Source: JAKVBK01 sp022447275 (GTDB lineage: Bacteria > Pseudomonadota > Alphaproteobacteria > Rhodobacterales > Rhodobacteraceae). From it: a stretch of DNA of 64,000 nucleotides. Below the pieces are notes generated by a model that searched no databases, was not told the origin of the DNA, and worked only from the letters and a program-made list of their open reading frames with translations. The position numbers and the translations under genes are program-made. Below are positions 25,886-34,537 of the stretch, piece after piece (within the stretch, counting starts at the first letter, position 1; every line of letters begins with the position of its first letter). The stretch covers positions 2,976,001 through 3,040,000 of the forward strand of contig CP138932.1 in NCBI GenBank assembly GCA_047125605.1, read 5' to 3'.

Positions 25886-26469
25886 GGCCACAGACAATGG
25901 CGCGCATGCCGGCAGAGACAACCCCAATTCAACCGCGTTATATCCAAAGCCGCTCCCGCCCCCGGCCCCTCAATCGCAGATCGGTCAGCAAACGTTGGGC
26001 CGAGCCCCTCAAGGGCGGCGGTCGCCCGTCTTTGTCTTGAAAATACTCCGGGGGAGATGGCCGATAGGCCAGCGGGGGCAGCGCCCCTTGCCCCAACGTA
26101 AATGTCCATTGCTTCAAAACAGTGTCTTCTGGTTTGTTCGCTATTCCTGGTCCTCCACTTCCTAAACACAGCGGTGGGCCAATCAGATCGGGCTGGTCAG
26201 ATGTAGTCGCAGAAACCGCGGTATTAACTATTTTTTAAGATTTGATGCGTACCACTTTAGGTAGTAGGGAGAGCGGCGTTACATCTGAAAAGTTGGCTTA
26301 GCGCACTTATTATTTGGTGATACTTCCGAATAAATCGCCCTAAAAACAAGCTTAACGGCCGCACTAGGGAAACACATAGCAGATCTGCTTGGTCAGAACC
26401 GCTTCGTTTCTAACAAACCTTCTTTAGTCAATGTTTGTCCGCTTGGCAGGCACAACAAAGGCTGTGTAA
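25886..26469. other. Long gap at the left edge of the accessory island
   Basis: 584 bases. The first 150 are GC-rich and hold repeat copy 4. From about 26100 to 26469 the composition shifts to AT-rich (for example ATTAACTATTTTTTAAG near 26222), with no frame that looks like a protein. Possibly a promoter region for the Sel1 gene or the scar of an insertion. Confidence 0.4.
26039..26095 (+). repeat. Intergenic repeat, copy 4
   Basis: A stem GGGCG (26013-26017) with CGCCC and TCTTTGTCTT precede GAAAATACTCCGGGG (26039-26053), then GGGGCAGCGCCCC (26075-26087). The whole order repeats that near 8112-8200, including the TCTTTGT tail. It marks the left edge of the accessory island. Confidence 0.7.
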
Positions 26470-26955
26470 ATGAACGCGCTATCTTCGATCACCGCAGTTG
26501 CGATTTTGGTATCTGGTTTCGCAAGTGCCCAAGACTTTGACATGGGTTGGGCGGCCTACAGAGCTAAAGATTATGCCTCTGCGAGACAATTTTGGGTGCC
26601 GCTGGCTGAGCAAGGGCATAGTTCTGCTCAATATCATCTGGGCCTTTTGTATCACTCCGGGGACGGTCTCCCTCGAGATTATGAAAGAGCCCAATTTTGG
26701 CTTTGGAAGGCTGCCACCCAAGGGAACGTCACCGCTCAATACTTCCTAGGTCACATGCATGAATCTGGTGAGGGAGCGCCCCAAAACTTTGGGCAAGCTC
26801 ACATGTGGTATAACATCGCGAGCGGCAACGGAGATGTGCTTGGAGGTCAGCAAAGGGACAGCATAGCGAAGCAAATGACCGCTGAGCAAGTTGCTAAGGC
26901 TCAAGCTATGGCCATTGAGTGTCTGGCTAGCGGCTACCAGAACTGCGGTGGCTGA
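26470..26955 (+). CDS. Secreted Sel1-repeat protein
   Basis: 161 residues. A signal peptide of about 20 residues (MNALSSITAVAILVSGFASA) is followed by two clear Sel1-like repeats: HSSAQYHLGLLYHSGDGLPRD with FWLWKAATQGN, and VTAQYFLGHMHESGEGAPQN with HMWYNIASGNGD. Sel1 repeats form helical pairs that hold proteins together, often in envelope signalling. The gene is AT-richer than the core genes and lies alone in the island; neighbours give no clue to a partner. Confidence 0.8.
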   Translation: MNALSSITAVAILVSGFASAQDFDMGWAAYRAKDYASARQFWVPLAEQGHSSAQYHLGLLYHSGDGLPRDYERAQFWLWKAATQGNVTAQYFLGHMHESGEGAPQNFGQAHMWYNIASGNGDVLGGQQRDSIAKQMTAEQVAKAQAMAIECLASGYQNCGG

Positions 26956-26999
26956 GCATCCTGTAGCGAGGACTCCTAAGGCCACTAGAAAATCAGCCT

Positions 27000-27353
27000 T
27001 GGTAGGTGCCGCGAGAATACCTTGTGTCTAACGAGTGAAACTCATTGGTCATCTCACCGGGATAACTGGCGTTTTACGGTCGAAAAGGTGGGGCTTGGAG
27101 CTCAAATCGAAGCCTTTGTCGATCATTACAACAACCATCGCTACGACGAGGGCCTGAACAACGTCACACCCGCCGACGTCCACTTCGGCCGTGACCAAAC
27201 CATTCTGAAACAACGAGAAAGGATCAAACAGAAGACGCTCGAAACGCGCCGCTTGCATCACAGCCAGCGCGCCGCATAATCAGACCTACCAGATGAGCCG
27301 AACGCCCTCTTAGTTTACGCCGCTCTTGGTTCCAAAAACTCTTACGATGGACA
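27000..27353 (+). mobile_element. IS3-family remnant (3' end)
   Basis: Holds the end of an IS3-type transposase and the right terminus, which ends ACGATGGACA at 27353. Immediately after this end the phage tail-gene coding resumes, so the element seems to have inserted in that gene. The left part of the element and its 5' transposase frames are missing. Confidence 0.65.
27091..27279 (+). pseudogene. IS3-type transposase, C-terminal fragment
   Basis: About 62 residues of the integrase core's end: the conserved IEAFVDHYNNHRYDEG with NVTPADVHFGRDQTIL, then a basic tail (KQRERIKQKTLETRRL). The catalytic DDE residues would lie upstream and are absent. It belongs to the IS3 transposases whose C-terminus carries the HYNHxRYHExL pattern; here the Glu after Asp (DEGL) is slightly altered. 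Confidence 0.75.
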
Positions 27354-27826
27354 CCGACCGTCTTGCCGTGCGTCACCAGCCGCGCCGCTGCGGTCAGCAA
27401 CCCCGAGCGCTGCATTTGCCAGTTGATCTGCTCTAACACGCAGCCGGAAAACATCGCAAACCGGGGCACCTCGGGCATCCCGGTCTCGATGGACATGCTG
27501 TGCAGCGTCCAGACCCTCGACTCGAACTCGTGCGTCTAAGGGCCAGTGCCGGTCGCAATTGGACCGCTAAAGGCTGCCTTCAGCCAGAACCCGAAGGCCT
27601 CGGCGTCGAGCGGCACGACGACATCACCGTCCGTCGTCACATCACCCTTGATCGGCGCCAGCGGATCGCGGCCGTAGCCCAGCATTTCCGAGTTCAGCAG
27701 CGGCTGTTCCGCGCCGAGCGATGTGCTGGTGAAGGGCATCTTCGTGAAGCCACTTACCAGCGGCGTTCCATAGGTCGTCTCGAACGCAAGCGCCATTTGC
27801 GCCCGCGCCCCTAGGGCTCGTGCCAT
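27354..27826 (-). pseudogene. Phage tail tube-like protein, broken by an amber stop and an IS
   Basis: Starts at ATG 27826 after AAGGAGAG. Readable as MARALGARAQMALAFETTYG, AEQPLLNSEMLGYGRDPLAP and AEAFGFWLKAAFSG. A TAG at 27536-27538 interrupts the frame after ATGTGP; the same frame then continues as THEFESRVW and SMSIETGMPEVPRFAMFSG, so the stop is an in-frame nonsense change. The sequence ends at the IS3 junction near 27354 (GKTV). Lacks its C-terminus. Typical in prophage tail modules. Confidence 0.7.
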
Positions 27827-28272
27827 TGTGCTCTCCTTGAGCTTTGGGGATCAGCCGAGCGGATAAAATCCATTGAATAGTGCAGCACCACCGGGATCAC
27901 GGCGGCCTTCAGGCTAGCCGCACCCTCGACCGGCAGATCGACTGGGCGTGGTGCTTCTGTCTCGACCCGGTTGCAGAGGCCGCCCAGTGTTCGGTCGGCG
28001 GCAAGCGCCGCGCCGATGCTGACGCAGAGCGTATCGAATGCGACGTCGCGATCATTGCCCTGAACCACCGCTTCGATCTCTGCGCGGTGCTGGTAGTGGT
28101 AGGCGAGCAGCGACAAAGTCACCTCCGGCGCGCCTGGTTCGCCATAGCGCAGGATCAGCAGCTCCTCGGCCGTTACGCGCTCTAGCAGCACCTCACCGCG
28201 CAGGGCCGTGGCGGCCAGCGCCGAGAGCCGCGAGTGTAGCGCGTTTAGGATGGTTTCGCGGGGGATCACCAT
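27811..28272 (-). CDS. Phage tail completion (minor tail) protein
   Basis: 153 residues. N-terminus ETILNALHSRLSALAATALRGEVLLERV, mid part VTLSLLAYHYQHRAEIEAVVQG and VAFDTLCVSIGAALAADRTLGG, ending VIPVVLHYSMDFIRSADP. This pattern matches the small tail proteins that precede the tail-tube gene in Rhodobacteraceae prophages (often mislabelled acyl-CoA transferase). It overlaps the tail-tube start by 16 bases. Preceding bases (28273-28370) look like the end of another phage gene. Probably no longer functional in this remnant. Confidence 0.6.
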   Translation of the reverse strand: MVIPRETILNALHSRLSALAATALRGEVLLERVTAEELLILRYGEPGAPEVTLSLLAYHYQHRAEIEAVVQGNDRDVAFDTLCVSIGAALAADRTLGGLCNRVETEAPRPVDLPVEGAASLKAAVIPVVLHYSMDFIRSADPQSSRRAQWHEP

Positions 28273-28483
28273 TAGAAAGGCCCCGTACTTGAAATCGGCG
28301 AGGAAAAGCCTCGGGTCACGCGGCGAACGCTCTCCGTATGCTGTATTTGCACTGCCTCCACCGTTTTCCTTAAATCGAGTGCTGAAGTGCGGTCTGCAGG
28401 GCCAAGTACTGTGTCCACTTGGATTGTCCTGCCGTGATGCCTAGTGTGAATTTCTCGCCGCGAATGACAAGGGAAGGACTTCG

Positions 28484-29056
28484 ATGCACGCTCTATTCTT
28501 CGAAGTGCGCCCGCACCCCGGGCATCTTGAGCACTATTTCCAACATGTCGACCGGTTGCGGCCAATTCTCGCTCAGCACAAGGGGCTAGCCTTTCTTGAT
28601 CGGTATGCATGCCTGAGCGATAAGGATGTTCTTTTGTCGCATCAGCTGTGGGAGAGCGAAGATGCAATTGTTGCGTGGCGCAGCGATGCCACGCATCGGC
28701 GATCGCAGACGGCAGGAAACAAGGTGCACTTCGCCGACTACAGAATACGCGTCGGTGTCCGTGTGCTGCACTGGCGAACTGGCCCAGACCATGAAATCTC
28801 TCACGCTGAATCTAAGCAAGTCGCACAGCATGTTCTAGCACTTTACGGCAATCAGCCAGTGGTGGAAGCCGGTTACACCGCGTTCGAGAGCTACAACAAT
28901 GAGGGCAAGTTTGTCGCTCTGGTGACCTATGAAGATTTCGAGTCGGCGAAGGCGGCATGGATATCTCAGATCGGTCGCGATGGACTTGAAGAAGCCGCCG
29001 TCTACAACATTCGTCGCGATTACGGACTTTTCGATCGCGATCAGGCACCTCAATAG
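28484..29056 (+). CDS. Two-domain antibiotic biosynthesis monooxygenase (ABM)-like protein
   Basis: 190 residues in two ferredoxin-like halves. First domain (1-100): LFFEVRPHPGHLEHYFQHVD, then HKGLAFLDRYACLSD and a WESEDAIVAWRSDATHR segment, typical of ABM dimeric alpha/beta-barrel proteins. Second (105-185) is more diverged: VAQHVLALYG, FVALVTYEDFESAKAAW. Such proteins act on polyketides, haem or small aromatics. The gene reads against the phage genes and is AT-richer. Substrate unknown; no partner gene nearby. Confidence 0.65.
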   Translation: MHALFFEVRPHPGHLEHYFQHVDRLRPILAQHKGLAFLDRYACLSDKDVLLSHQLWESEDAIVAWRSDATHRRSQTAGNKVHFADYRIRVGVRVLHWRTGPDHEISHAESKQVAQHVLALYGNQPVVEAGYTAFESYNNEGKFVALVTYEDFESAKAAWISQIGRDGLEEAAVYNIRRDYGLFDRDQAPQ

Positions 29057-29066
29057 GCAACTTTCG

Positions 29067-29325
29067 CTAGTTCCGCCCCTCCACCCAGTTCGCCATGACC
29101 TGCCCCGGCACGCTGTCCAACGCCCGGTCCGCATCCCACGCCAGATCCAGCCGCTTCGGCAGTTTCGCCTGCAGGACCAGCAGGAAGATCGGCGCGGTGT
29201 CCTTGCTGCGCCCGGTCTTTGAGCGCAACACCACTGCCCGTCCTTTGGTGTTCAGCCGCCCTTCGGCCACCAGCAGGCTCGGACCCGTCCGGCGATAGAC
29301 GAAGCGCAGGTGCAGCCCGCATCGC
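29067..29325 (-). pseudogene. Phage DUF6441 protein, C-terminal fragment
   Basis: About 80 residues of C-terminus: LRFVYRRTGPSLLVAEGRLN, VVLRSKTGRSKDTAPIFLLV, KLPKRLDLAWDADRALDSVP and MANWVEG. This matches the C-terminal half of DUF6441 tail proteins. The N-terminal half is replaced upstream by unrelated, AT-richer sequence from about 29325. Broken gene. Confidence 0.65.
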
Positions 29326-29414
29326 ACCCTGCCTTTTTCAAATTGCGCATTTAGGTTTTTCTCTCGAGACAACAAATAAACTCTTACTGAAATGCGCAGA
29401 GCGCCTGCCTTCAT

Positions 29415-29769
29415 CCGCTCATACGACGGCCCAAAGTTCGTGGCCAGAGTCGGGCCCCATTGATTTGGGCACTCGGCAGGTCGCTCATTCTGCTGCTCAT
29501 ATTAGACTTGGGGGCCAAGCCTTTGCATGTCATTCGCTTAGGGCGTATCAGAGGGCATTCACGCTTCAAATGGTCAAAACTACAATTGATCTGGATGCGG
29601 CGTCGGTAGCCAACAGCCAACAGTCACAAAAAGATGTCGGGTGATTTCTATTCGGCCAAGATATACCCCTGCTCGATTTCTTAAGTGCATTTGCCAGATG
29701 CCCAATTCAAAATCCGGAGCAGCTAAACAGCAGGCTTCAACCGAGTGATCGTTAAGCGCGCAGCATTGA
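29415..29769. other. Gap without a recognised gene in the island
   Basis: 355 bases between the phage fragment and the sensor kinase stop. I see no protein frame with a recognisable pattern and no strong terminator; the composition is moderately AT-rich. Confidence 0.4.
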
Positions 29770-31740
29770 TCAGTTTGCCGCAATCCTGTTTCCGCGGCGC
29801 GCCAGCGCGGCGTCGATGGCTTGCTCGAGTGCTGACCGCGACACCGGCTTTGTCAACCTGGTATCGTCGTTTCGCCCAAAGTCTTCTGGAATAGATGCCT
29901 CGCGCGAGTAGCCCGACATGAAGATCACCGATAGGTGCGGATCCAAAGCTCGTAGCTCTTGGGCAAGAGCCGGGCCCTGCAGCCTCCCTGGCATGACCAC
30001 ATCAGTCACCAGTAAGTCAAAGGGGCCACTTTCCAGAAAAACTTCATGGGCATGGTCTCCACTGACCGCAGTCTCGACGAAGTATCGATCAGAATTCAAT
30101 CCGCGTTTGAGGACTTTAAGAATTTGAATTTCATCATCGACAATGAGAAGGCGCGATTTGCCCGCAGTACTTGCTTGAAGTTCACTCGCCCTGTTCACAG
30201 CCCCAAATTTCTTTTTGCCCTCGTCACTTACTGGGAAAAACAGCCTGATTGAAGTGCCGATACCCAACTCCGAAAGCACCCGAACAAAACCTTTGCTCTG
30301 CTTTACAAAGCCCTGAACCATCGAAAGGCCCAAGCCGGTGCCCACGCCTACTTCTTTCGTAGTGAAGAAAGGGTCGAATATCCTTTTCACGTTGGCAGGT
30401 GATATGCCTTCGCCCGTGTCTGTAATTGACAACATTACAAACCGCCCCGGCGTAAAGTCTTCTTCCAAGTCGTCAAAGTTACTGCGATCTAACGTGACGT
30501 TGCTTGTCTCGATTTTGAGTTTGCCTCCCTCCGGCATCGCGTCTCGAGCGTTTACAACGATGTTCAGAATTGCACTTTGCAAGCTCGCCTGGTCTAGATG
30601 CGCTTTCCAGCACTTGGTTTGCAACTTGGTTTCGATCTCAATATTCGACGGGATTGTACGAGATAGCCAGCGTTCGGTTTCCCGGACTACCGAATTGATA
30701 TCTAACGGTGCTGGGTCAAGCGATGATTGCCGAGCGAAAGCCAGCATCTTTCTTGTTAAACCGCCGCCAAGTTCAACTGCCGCAAGTGCACTTGCAATTA
30801 TGTCTCGATTTTCGGAAATACTCGCTCGGTCACTTTCCGTTTCGGCATCCTGTAAAAGCTCTAGGTTGCCTTGAATAACGGCGAGAAGGTTGTTGAAGTC
30901 ATGTGCAATGCCGCCCGTGAGTTGGCCAACGGCCTCCATCTTCTGGGCCTGATTTGCGATCCTTTGGGTGCGAAGGAGTTCTGCTTCGTTACGCCTCAGC
31001 CTGGTAAGGTCGTAGTTCGTGCCGATCACGCGGCTGGGTTGTTCGGCCTCGTTAAGGACGACCACTGCGTTGGCCTTGAGGTGCCGGATAGTGCCATCAG
31101 GCAGCATGACACGGTATTCAGTGTCAAATTCTGCTGTGCCATTGAGCGCCGCCCGATAGAGTTCGGTAACGTGTGAGACATCATCTGGATGAATGACGCT
31201 TACCAAATCTGCCAGAGTTCCTTTTTGGTGTTGAGCCGAGAAACCATGCAGGTGAGTATTCGTTTTGTCCCAACTGACTTGTTTCGCATTTACGTCGGCC
31301 ACCCAAGTTCCGATCCCTCCAGCTTCTTGTGCAATCCGCAGGATATCTAGCGCATCGCGTAAATCTTTGTCTCGCTCTACCAATGACCGGGTCTTTTCTG
31401 AGAGCCCGCGATCACGCTCGTCTTTTGTACGGCCAAGCAAGTAGCCCGTAATGATATAGACCGCTGCGCCAATGATCGTTTGTGGCAGTGCACCAGTAAG
31501 AGTTTGTGGCCCAAATCCAGTAAAATATGAGAAAATTACGTATAAGCCTGATAGGATTCCAGCCAGGAAGCCAGCCGTTAAACCACCCATACCAGCAGCA
31601 AAAGTGGTTGCGGCATAGAGCGAGAGAAAGGGCACTGGAAAGGTCAACTGGGAAGCTTTCGCAAACTCAATAAGTGCAACAAAGATGATCACTGGGAAGA
31701 TGCATAAAGCGACTTTCCAGATTTTCTGTTTACTCCACAT
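29770..31740 (-). CDS. Membrane-bound PAS hybrid histidine kinase with receiver domain
   Basis: 656 residues from ATG 31740, chosen for its GCGAGG site; a longer frame to 31899 exists without one. Three or four membrane helices (10-105), a short coiled coil, a PAS_3 domain (about 135-250, with GGIGTWVADV and HPDDVSHV), HisKA with GGIAHDFNNLLAV (His280), an ATPase domain (N-box VNARD at 397; DTGEGISPAN; GVGTGLGLSM) and a receiver (DDE at 535-537, phospho-acceptor Asp580, Lys631). No response-regulator gene is next to it; the ligand is unknown. The gene is clearly AT-richer than the core and sits at the right end of the island. Confidence 0.87.
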   Translation of the reverse strand: MWSKQKIWKVALCIFPVIIFVALIEFAKASQLTFPVPFLSLYAATTFAAGMGGLTAGFLAGILSGLYVIFSYFTGFGPQTLTGALPQTIIGAAVYIITGYLLGRTKDERDRGLSEKTRSLVERDKDLRDALDILRIAQEAGGIGTWVADVNAKQVSWDKTNTHLHGFSAQHQKGTLADLVSVIHPDDVSHVTELYRAALNGTAEFDTEYRVMLPDGTIRHLKANAVVVLNEAEQPSRVIGTNYDLTRLRRNEAELLRTQRIANQAQKMEAVGQLTGGIAHDFNNLLAVIQGNLELLQDAETESDRASISENRDIIASALAAVELGGGLTRKMLAFARQSSLDPAPLDINSVVRETERWLSRTIPSNIEIETKLQTKCWKAHLDQASLQSAILNIVVNARDAMPEGGKLKIETSNVTLDRSNFDDLEEDFTPGRFVMLSITDTGEGISPANVKRIFDPFFTTKEVGVGTGLGLSMVQGFVKQSKGFVRVLSELGIGTSIRLFFPVSDEGKKKFGAVNRASELQASTAGKSRLLIVDDEIQILKVLKRGLNSDRYFVETAVSGDHAHEVFLESGPFDLLVTDVVMPGRLQGPALAQELRALDPHLSVIFMSGYSREASIPEDFGRNDDTRLTKPVSRSALEQAIDAALARRGNRIAAN

Positions 31741-32213
31741 GTGGTTAGACCTCGCCCTGCCGGTTTGCATCCGGAAAGCATTCAAGCTCATTTCCAGTTG
31801 GTCAATCCTTTCCTGATCCTCCCACAGTGCAGTGGTCCGCCCCGATAGTTGGGAAACGGAGGCGGCTGAGTGACACAGTCTTGGCTCTGCCAAAGCCACT
31901 TAGCTCGTAGTCTAGCCTGCACTGCATCGCGTTAGCCGATGCAGTTGCCAAGCGCGGCCTTGTCCTCGTAAGCCTGCGTTGCCATTTATTGGCGACCAAG
32001 CCGGGAGTTCACAACCTCAGCATGCAATCAACACAGGATTAGCTATTGTGCGATGCGAGCTAATGCTCTGGCGGCTCAAAGGCTGCTATTAACGGTTGGG
32101 CACTGCCCCTTGCCGCTTTTGCAAAACCTGACGCGTGGCCTGTGGGTGCCACTCTGGTATTGACCTGTCCAAGCACACTGGAATTGACCGGAGCGGCAGG
32201 ATAGGTCTCCGCC
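31741..32213. other. Gap at the right edge of the island
   Basis: 473 bases between the sensor kinase start and plsY. No gene is recognisable. It may hold the kinase promoter. GC-rich core composition returns only from about 32100, close to plsY. Confidence 0.4.
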
Positions 32214-32822
32214 ATGCTTGATATCACCGCCTCCTTGCCGCTCGTCCTTGTTGCCGCCGTTTTGGGCTATCTTCTGGGCGCCGTTCCCTTTGGCCTCGTT
32301 TGGGCGCGTGTTTTTAACCTTGGGGATTTGCGGCAGATCGGCTCTGGCAATATCGGTGCCACAAACGTGCTGCGCACCGGCAGCAAGACGGCTGCCTTTC
32401 TGACGCTCATCTGCGATGCGGGCAAAGCTGGGGTCGCCGTTCTGTTGGGCAGCGCTCTGCTGGGCCCGGCAGAAGGCCAGATTGCTGGTTTCGCAGCCTT
32501 TCTGGGGCATTGTTTCCCCATCTATCTGGGCTTTAAGGGCGGAAAGGGTGTGGCCACCTATCTGGGCGCGATGATTGCCGTTGCGTGGCCCGTGGGCTTG
32601 GCGTGCTGTGCCACATGGCTCATAACGGCCGCCCTCTTCCGGATTTCGTCGCTTGCTGCGCTGGTGGCTTCGGCCAGTGGTGTGCTTTGGGCGCTGGTTT
32701 TGGGCCACGGGTCGGCGGCGCTTCTGGCTGGGCTGCTGGCCGGACTGGTCTGGATCCGCCACGCCGCCAATATCTCCCGGCTGCTGCAAGGCACTGAGCC
32801 GCGCATCGGCAAAAAGGCGTGA
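32214..32822 (+). CDS. plsY: Glycerol-3-phosphate acyltransferase PlsY
   Basis: 202 residues and about five membrane helices. PlsY moves an acyl group from acyl-phosphate to sn-1 of glycerol 3-phosphate, the first step in phospholipid synthesis. Conserved loops: GSGNIGATNVLRTG (motif 1), GHCFPIYLGFKGGKGVAT (motif 2), and the C-terminal IWIRHAANI. The stop overlaps the next gene by four bases. Confidence 0.95.
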   Translation: MLDITASLPLVLVAAVLGYLLGAVPFGLVWARVFNLGDLRQIGSGNIGATNVLRTGSKTAAFLTLICDAGKAGVAVLLGSALLGPAEGQIAGFAAFLGHCFPIYLGFKGGKGVATYLGAMIAVAWPVGLACCATWLITAALFRISSLAALVASASGVLWALVLGHGSAALLAGLLAGLVWIRHAANISRLLQGTEPRIGKKA

Positions 32823-33115
32823 GCCGCGCAGACCTGCTGGAAGGTGCACCCCCTGCCGATGTTTCTATGTGCCTCGCCGCGCTGCCCCTCGGCAGTTTTA
32901 CTGCCTCTGTGCAGGGCACGCGCTGGCTTTTGACACGCAGTTGCCAGGCCCAGGGCCGCGTTCAAAATCTGGTAGGGCACGCGCTCGACGGCTCAGATCG
33001 GATCAGCTTCAACCTGTACCAGACGGCACAGGGCTGGCGCCTGCGCCCCTGCGAAATGCCCGCCGCAAAGGTGATCGGCATCCTCCGGGCACTTTCCCCT
33101 TTGGACGATCAGTAG
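32819..33115 (+). CDS. Small conserved hypothetical protein after plsY
   Basis: 98 residues from a GTG that overlaps the plsY stop. I do not recognise a domain. It shows two Cys (positions about 18 and 42), a likely beta-rich middle (TRSCQAQGRVQNLVGH, GWRLRPCEMPAAKV) and no signal peptide or membrane helix. Coupled to plsY and ending seven bases inside the gshA stop. It looks real by coding bias and tight spacing, but the function is unknown. Confidence 0.55.
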   Translation: MSRADLLEGAPPADVSMCLAALPLGSFTASVQGTRWLLTRSCQAQGRVQNLVGHALDGSDRISFNLYQTAQGWRLRPCEMPAAKVIGILRALSPLDDQ

Positions 33116-34479
33116 CTGTAAGCTGCGTAGATCCTGGACAGATCTCCGCCCCAGTCACCGTGATAATCGTCCAGCAACTCGTCTGCCGGTGTTTTGCCGG
33201 TTTCCAGAGTTTCTTTCAGGGCATTGAGGAAATGCGTCTCGTCCGGAAGCAGCCCGCCTGCACCAGGCCGGGCGCGCGCTTTCAGCCCAGCCTCGGCGAT
33301 GGCAACCGCTTCGCGGGCCAGATCGCCCAGGTCAACGCCATTGGCAGCACCCGCAAGCCCATCGACAGAGGCCGCGACCCGCAGCCCCTCACGGGTTTCC
33401 GTGTCGAGGCCCTTGATCAAATCCCAAGCCGCATCCAACGCGCCCTGGTCATAGGTCAAGCCCACCCAGAACGCCGGCAGCGCACACAGCCGCCGCCACG
33501 GGCCCCCATCCGCACCGCGCATCTCGATGAATTTCTTGAGCCGCGCTTCTGGGAAAATCGTTGTCAGATGATCTGCCCAATCGCTGAGGGTCGGGGTCTC
33601 ACCGGGCAGCGCGGGCAGCTTGCCCTCAAGGAAATCCCGGAATGACTGTCCCAGCGCATCGATATAGACGCCGTCGCGATAGACAAAATACATCGGCACA
33701 TCGAGCGCATAATCTACCCAAGCCTCAAAGCCGAACCCCTCTTCGAAAACAAAGGGCAACATGCCGGTGCGCGCATCATCCAGTGATCGCCAAACCCGCG
33801 AACGCCAGGATTTATGGCCGTTGGGCTTGCCCTCAAAGAAGGGGGAGTTGGCAAACAGGGCAGTGGCCACAGGCTGCAGAGCCAAGGCCACGCGGAGTTT
33901 CTGCACCATGTCCGCTTCTGATGAGAAATCCAGATTCACCTGCACCGTGCAGGTCCGATACATCATCTGCGTGCCGTGAGTGCCAACCCGGCCCATATAG
34001 TCAGTCATCAACCTGTAGCGGCCCTTGGGCATCTGGGGCATGTCGTCATGGGACCATTCCGGCGCGGCGCCCAACCCGATGAAGCCCACACCGATCTCGT
34101 CTGCGATATCTTTCACTTCGCTCAGATGCTGGTTCACCTCGTCACAGGTCTGGTGAATGGTTTCCAGCGGCGCGCCTGAAAGCTCCAGCTGGCCGCCCGG
34201 TTCCAGGCTGACATTGGCCCCGTCCTTGATCAGGCCGATCAGCTTGCCCGCCTCTTCTACGGGGGCCCAGCCATACCTGTCGCGCAGCCCGCTCAACACC
34301 GCCTCTACGGAGCGTTCGCCCGCATAGGGCAGGGGGCGGTGCGTGTCTTTGCAATAGCCGAACTTCTCGTGCTCGGTGCCGATGCGCCAAGCGTCTTTGG
34401 GCTTGCAGCCACTGGACAGATACTCGACCAGCTGCGCGCGATCCTCGATGGGGCCGCCACCGGATTGAGGGATGGACAT
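33109..34479 (-). CDS. gshA: Glutamate-cysteine ligase
   Basis: 456 residues, the size of the alphaproteobacterial/plant-type enzyme. It forms gamma-glutamylcysteine, the first step in glutathione synthesis. Visible: RIGTEHEKFGY near residue 38, IKDGANVSLEPGGQLELSGA, and FDSSEADMVQKLRV-like substrate segments (QVNLDFSSEADMVQKLR), then IEMRGADGGPW. It serves the glutathione pool used by gor and GST proteins. Confidence 0.92.
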   Translation of the reverse strand: MSIPQSGGGPIEDRAQLVEYLSSGCKPKDAWRIGTEHEKFGYCKDTHRPLPYAGERSVEAVLSGLRDRYGWAPVEEAGKLIGLIKDGANVSLEPGGQLELSGAPLETIHQTCDEVNQHLSEVKDIADEIGVGFIGLGAAPEWSHDDMPQMPKGRYRLMTDYMGRVGTHGTQMMYRTCTVQVNLDFSSEADMVQKLRVALALQPVATALFANSPFFEGKPNGHKSWRSRVWRSLDDARTGMLPFVFEEGFGFEAWVDYALDVPMYFVYRDGVYIDALGQSFRDFLEGKLPALPGETPTLSDWADHLTTIFPEARLKKFIEMRGADGGPWRRLCALPAFWVGLTYDQGALDAAWDLIKGLDTETREGLRVAASVDGLAGAANGVDLGDLAREAVAIAEAGLKARARPGAGGLLPDETHFLNALKETLETGKTPADELLDDYHGDWGGDLSRIYAAYSY

Positions 34480-34537
34480 GTCAGACGCTCCGCATAGGCA
34501 TTAACGGTTCAGGGGATGGCGTGTCACGGCGCGGCTG

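Larger units (their letters stand above)
27354..29325 (-). mobile_element. Prophage morphogenesis remnant, interrupted
   Basis: From right to left on the minus strand: a DUF6441 fragment (29067-29325), a gap, a tail completion gene (27811-28272) and a tail tube pseudogene (27354-27826). This is the usual order of tail genes, but a gene on the plus strand (28484-29056) lies in the gap. No terminase, portal, integrase or attachment site remains. Confidence 0.6.

Noticed and set aside
28272..28667. Minus-strand frame overlapping the ABM gene
   Set aside because: Its sequence looks like an antisense shadow; only the last 30 codons (28272-28370) may be the end of a lost phage gene.
31741..31899. 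N-terminal extension of the sensor kinase to a GTG at 31899
   Set aside because: No ribosome-binding site there, and the first membrane helix sits right after ATG 31740.
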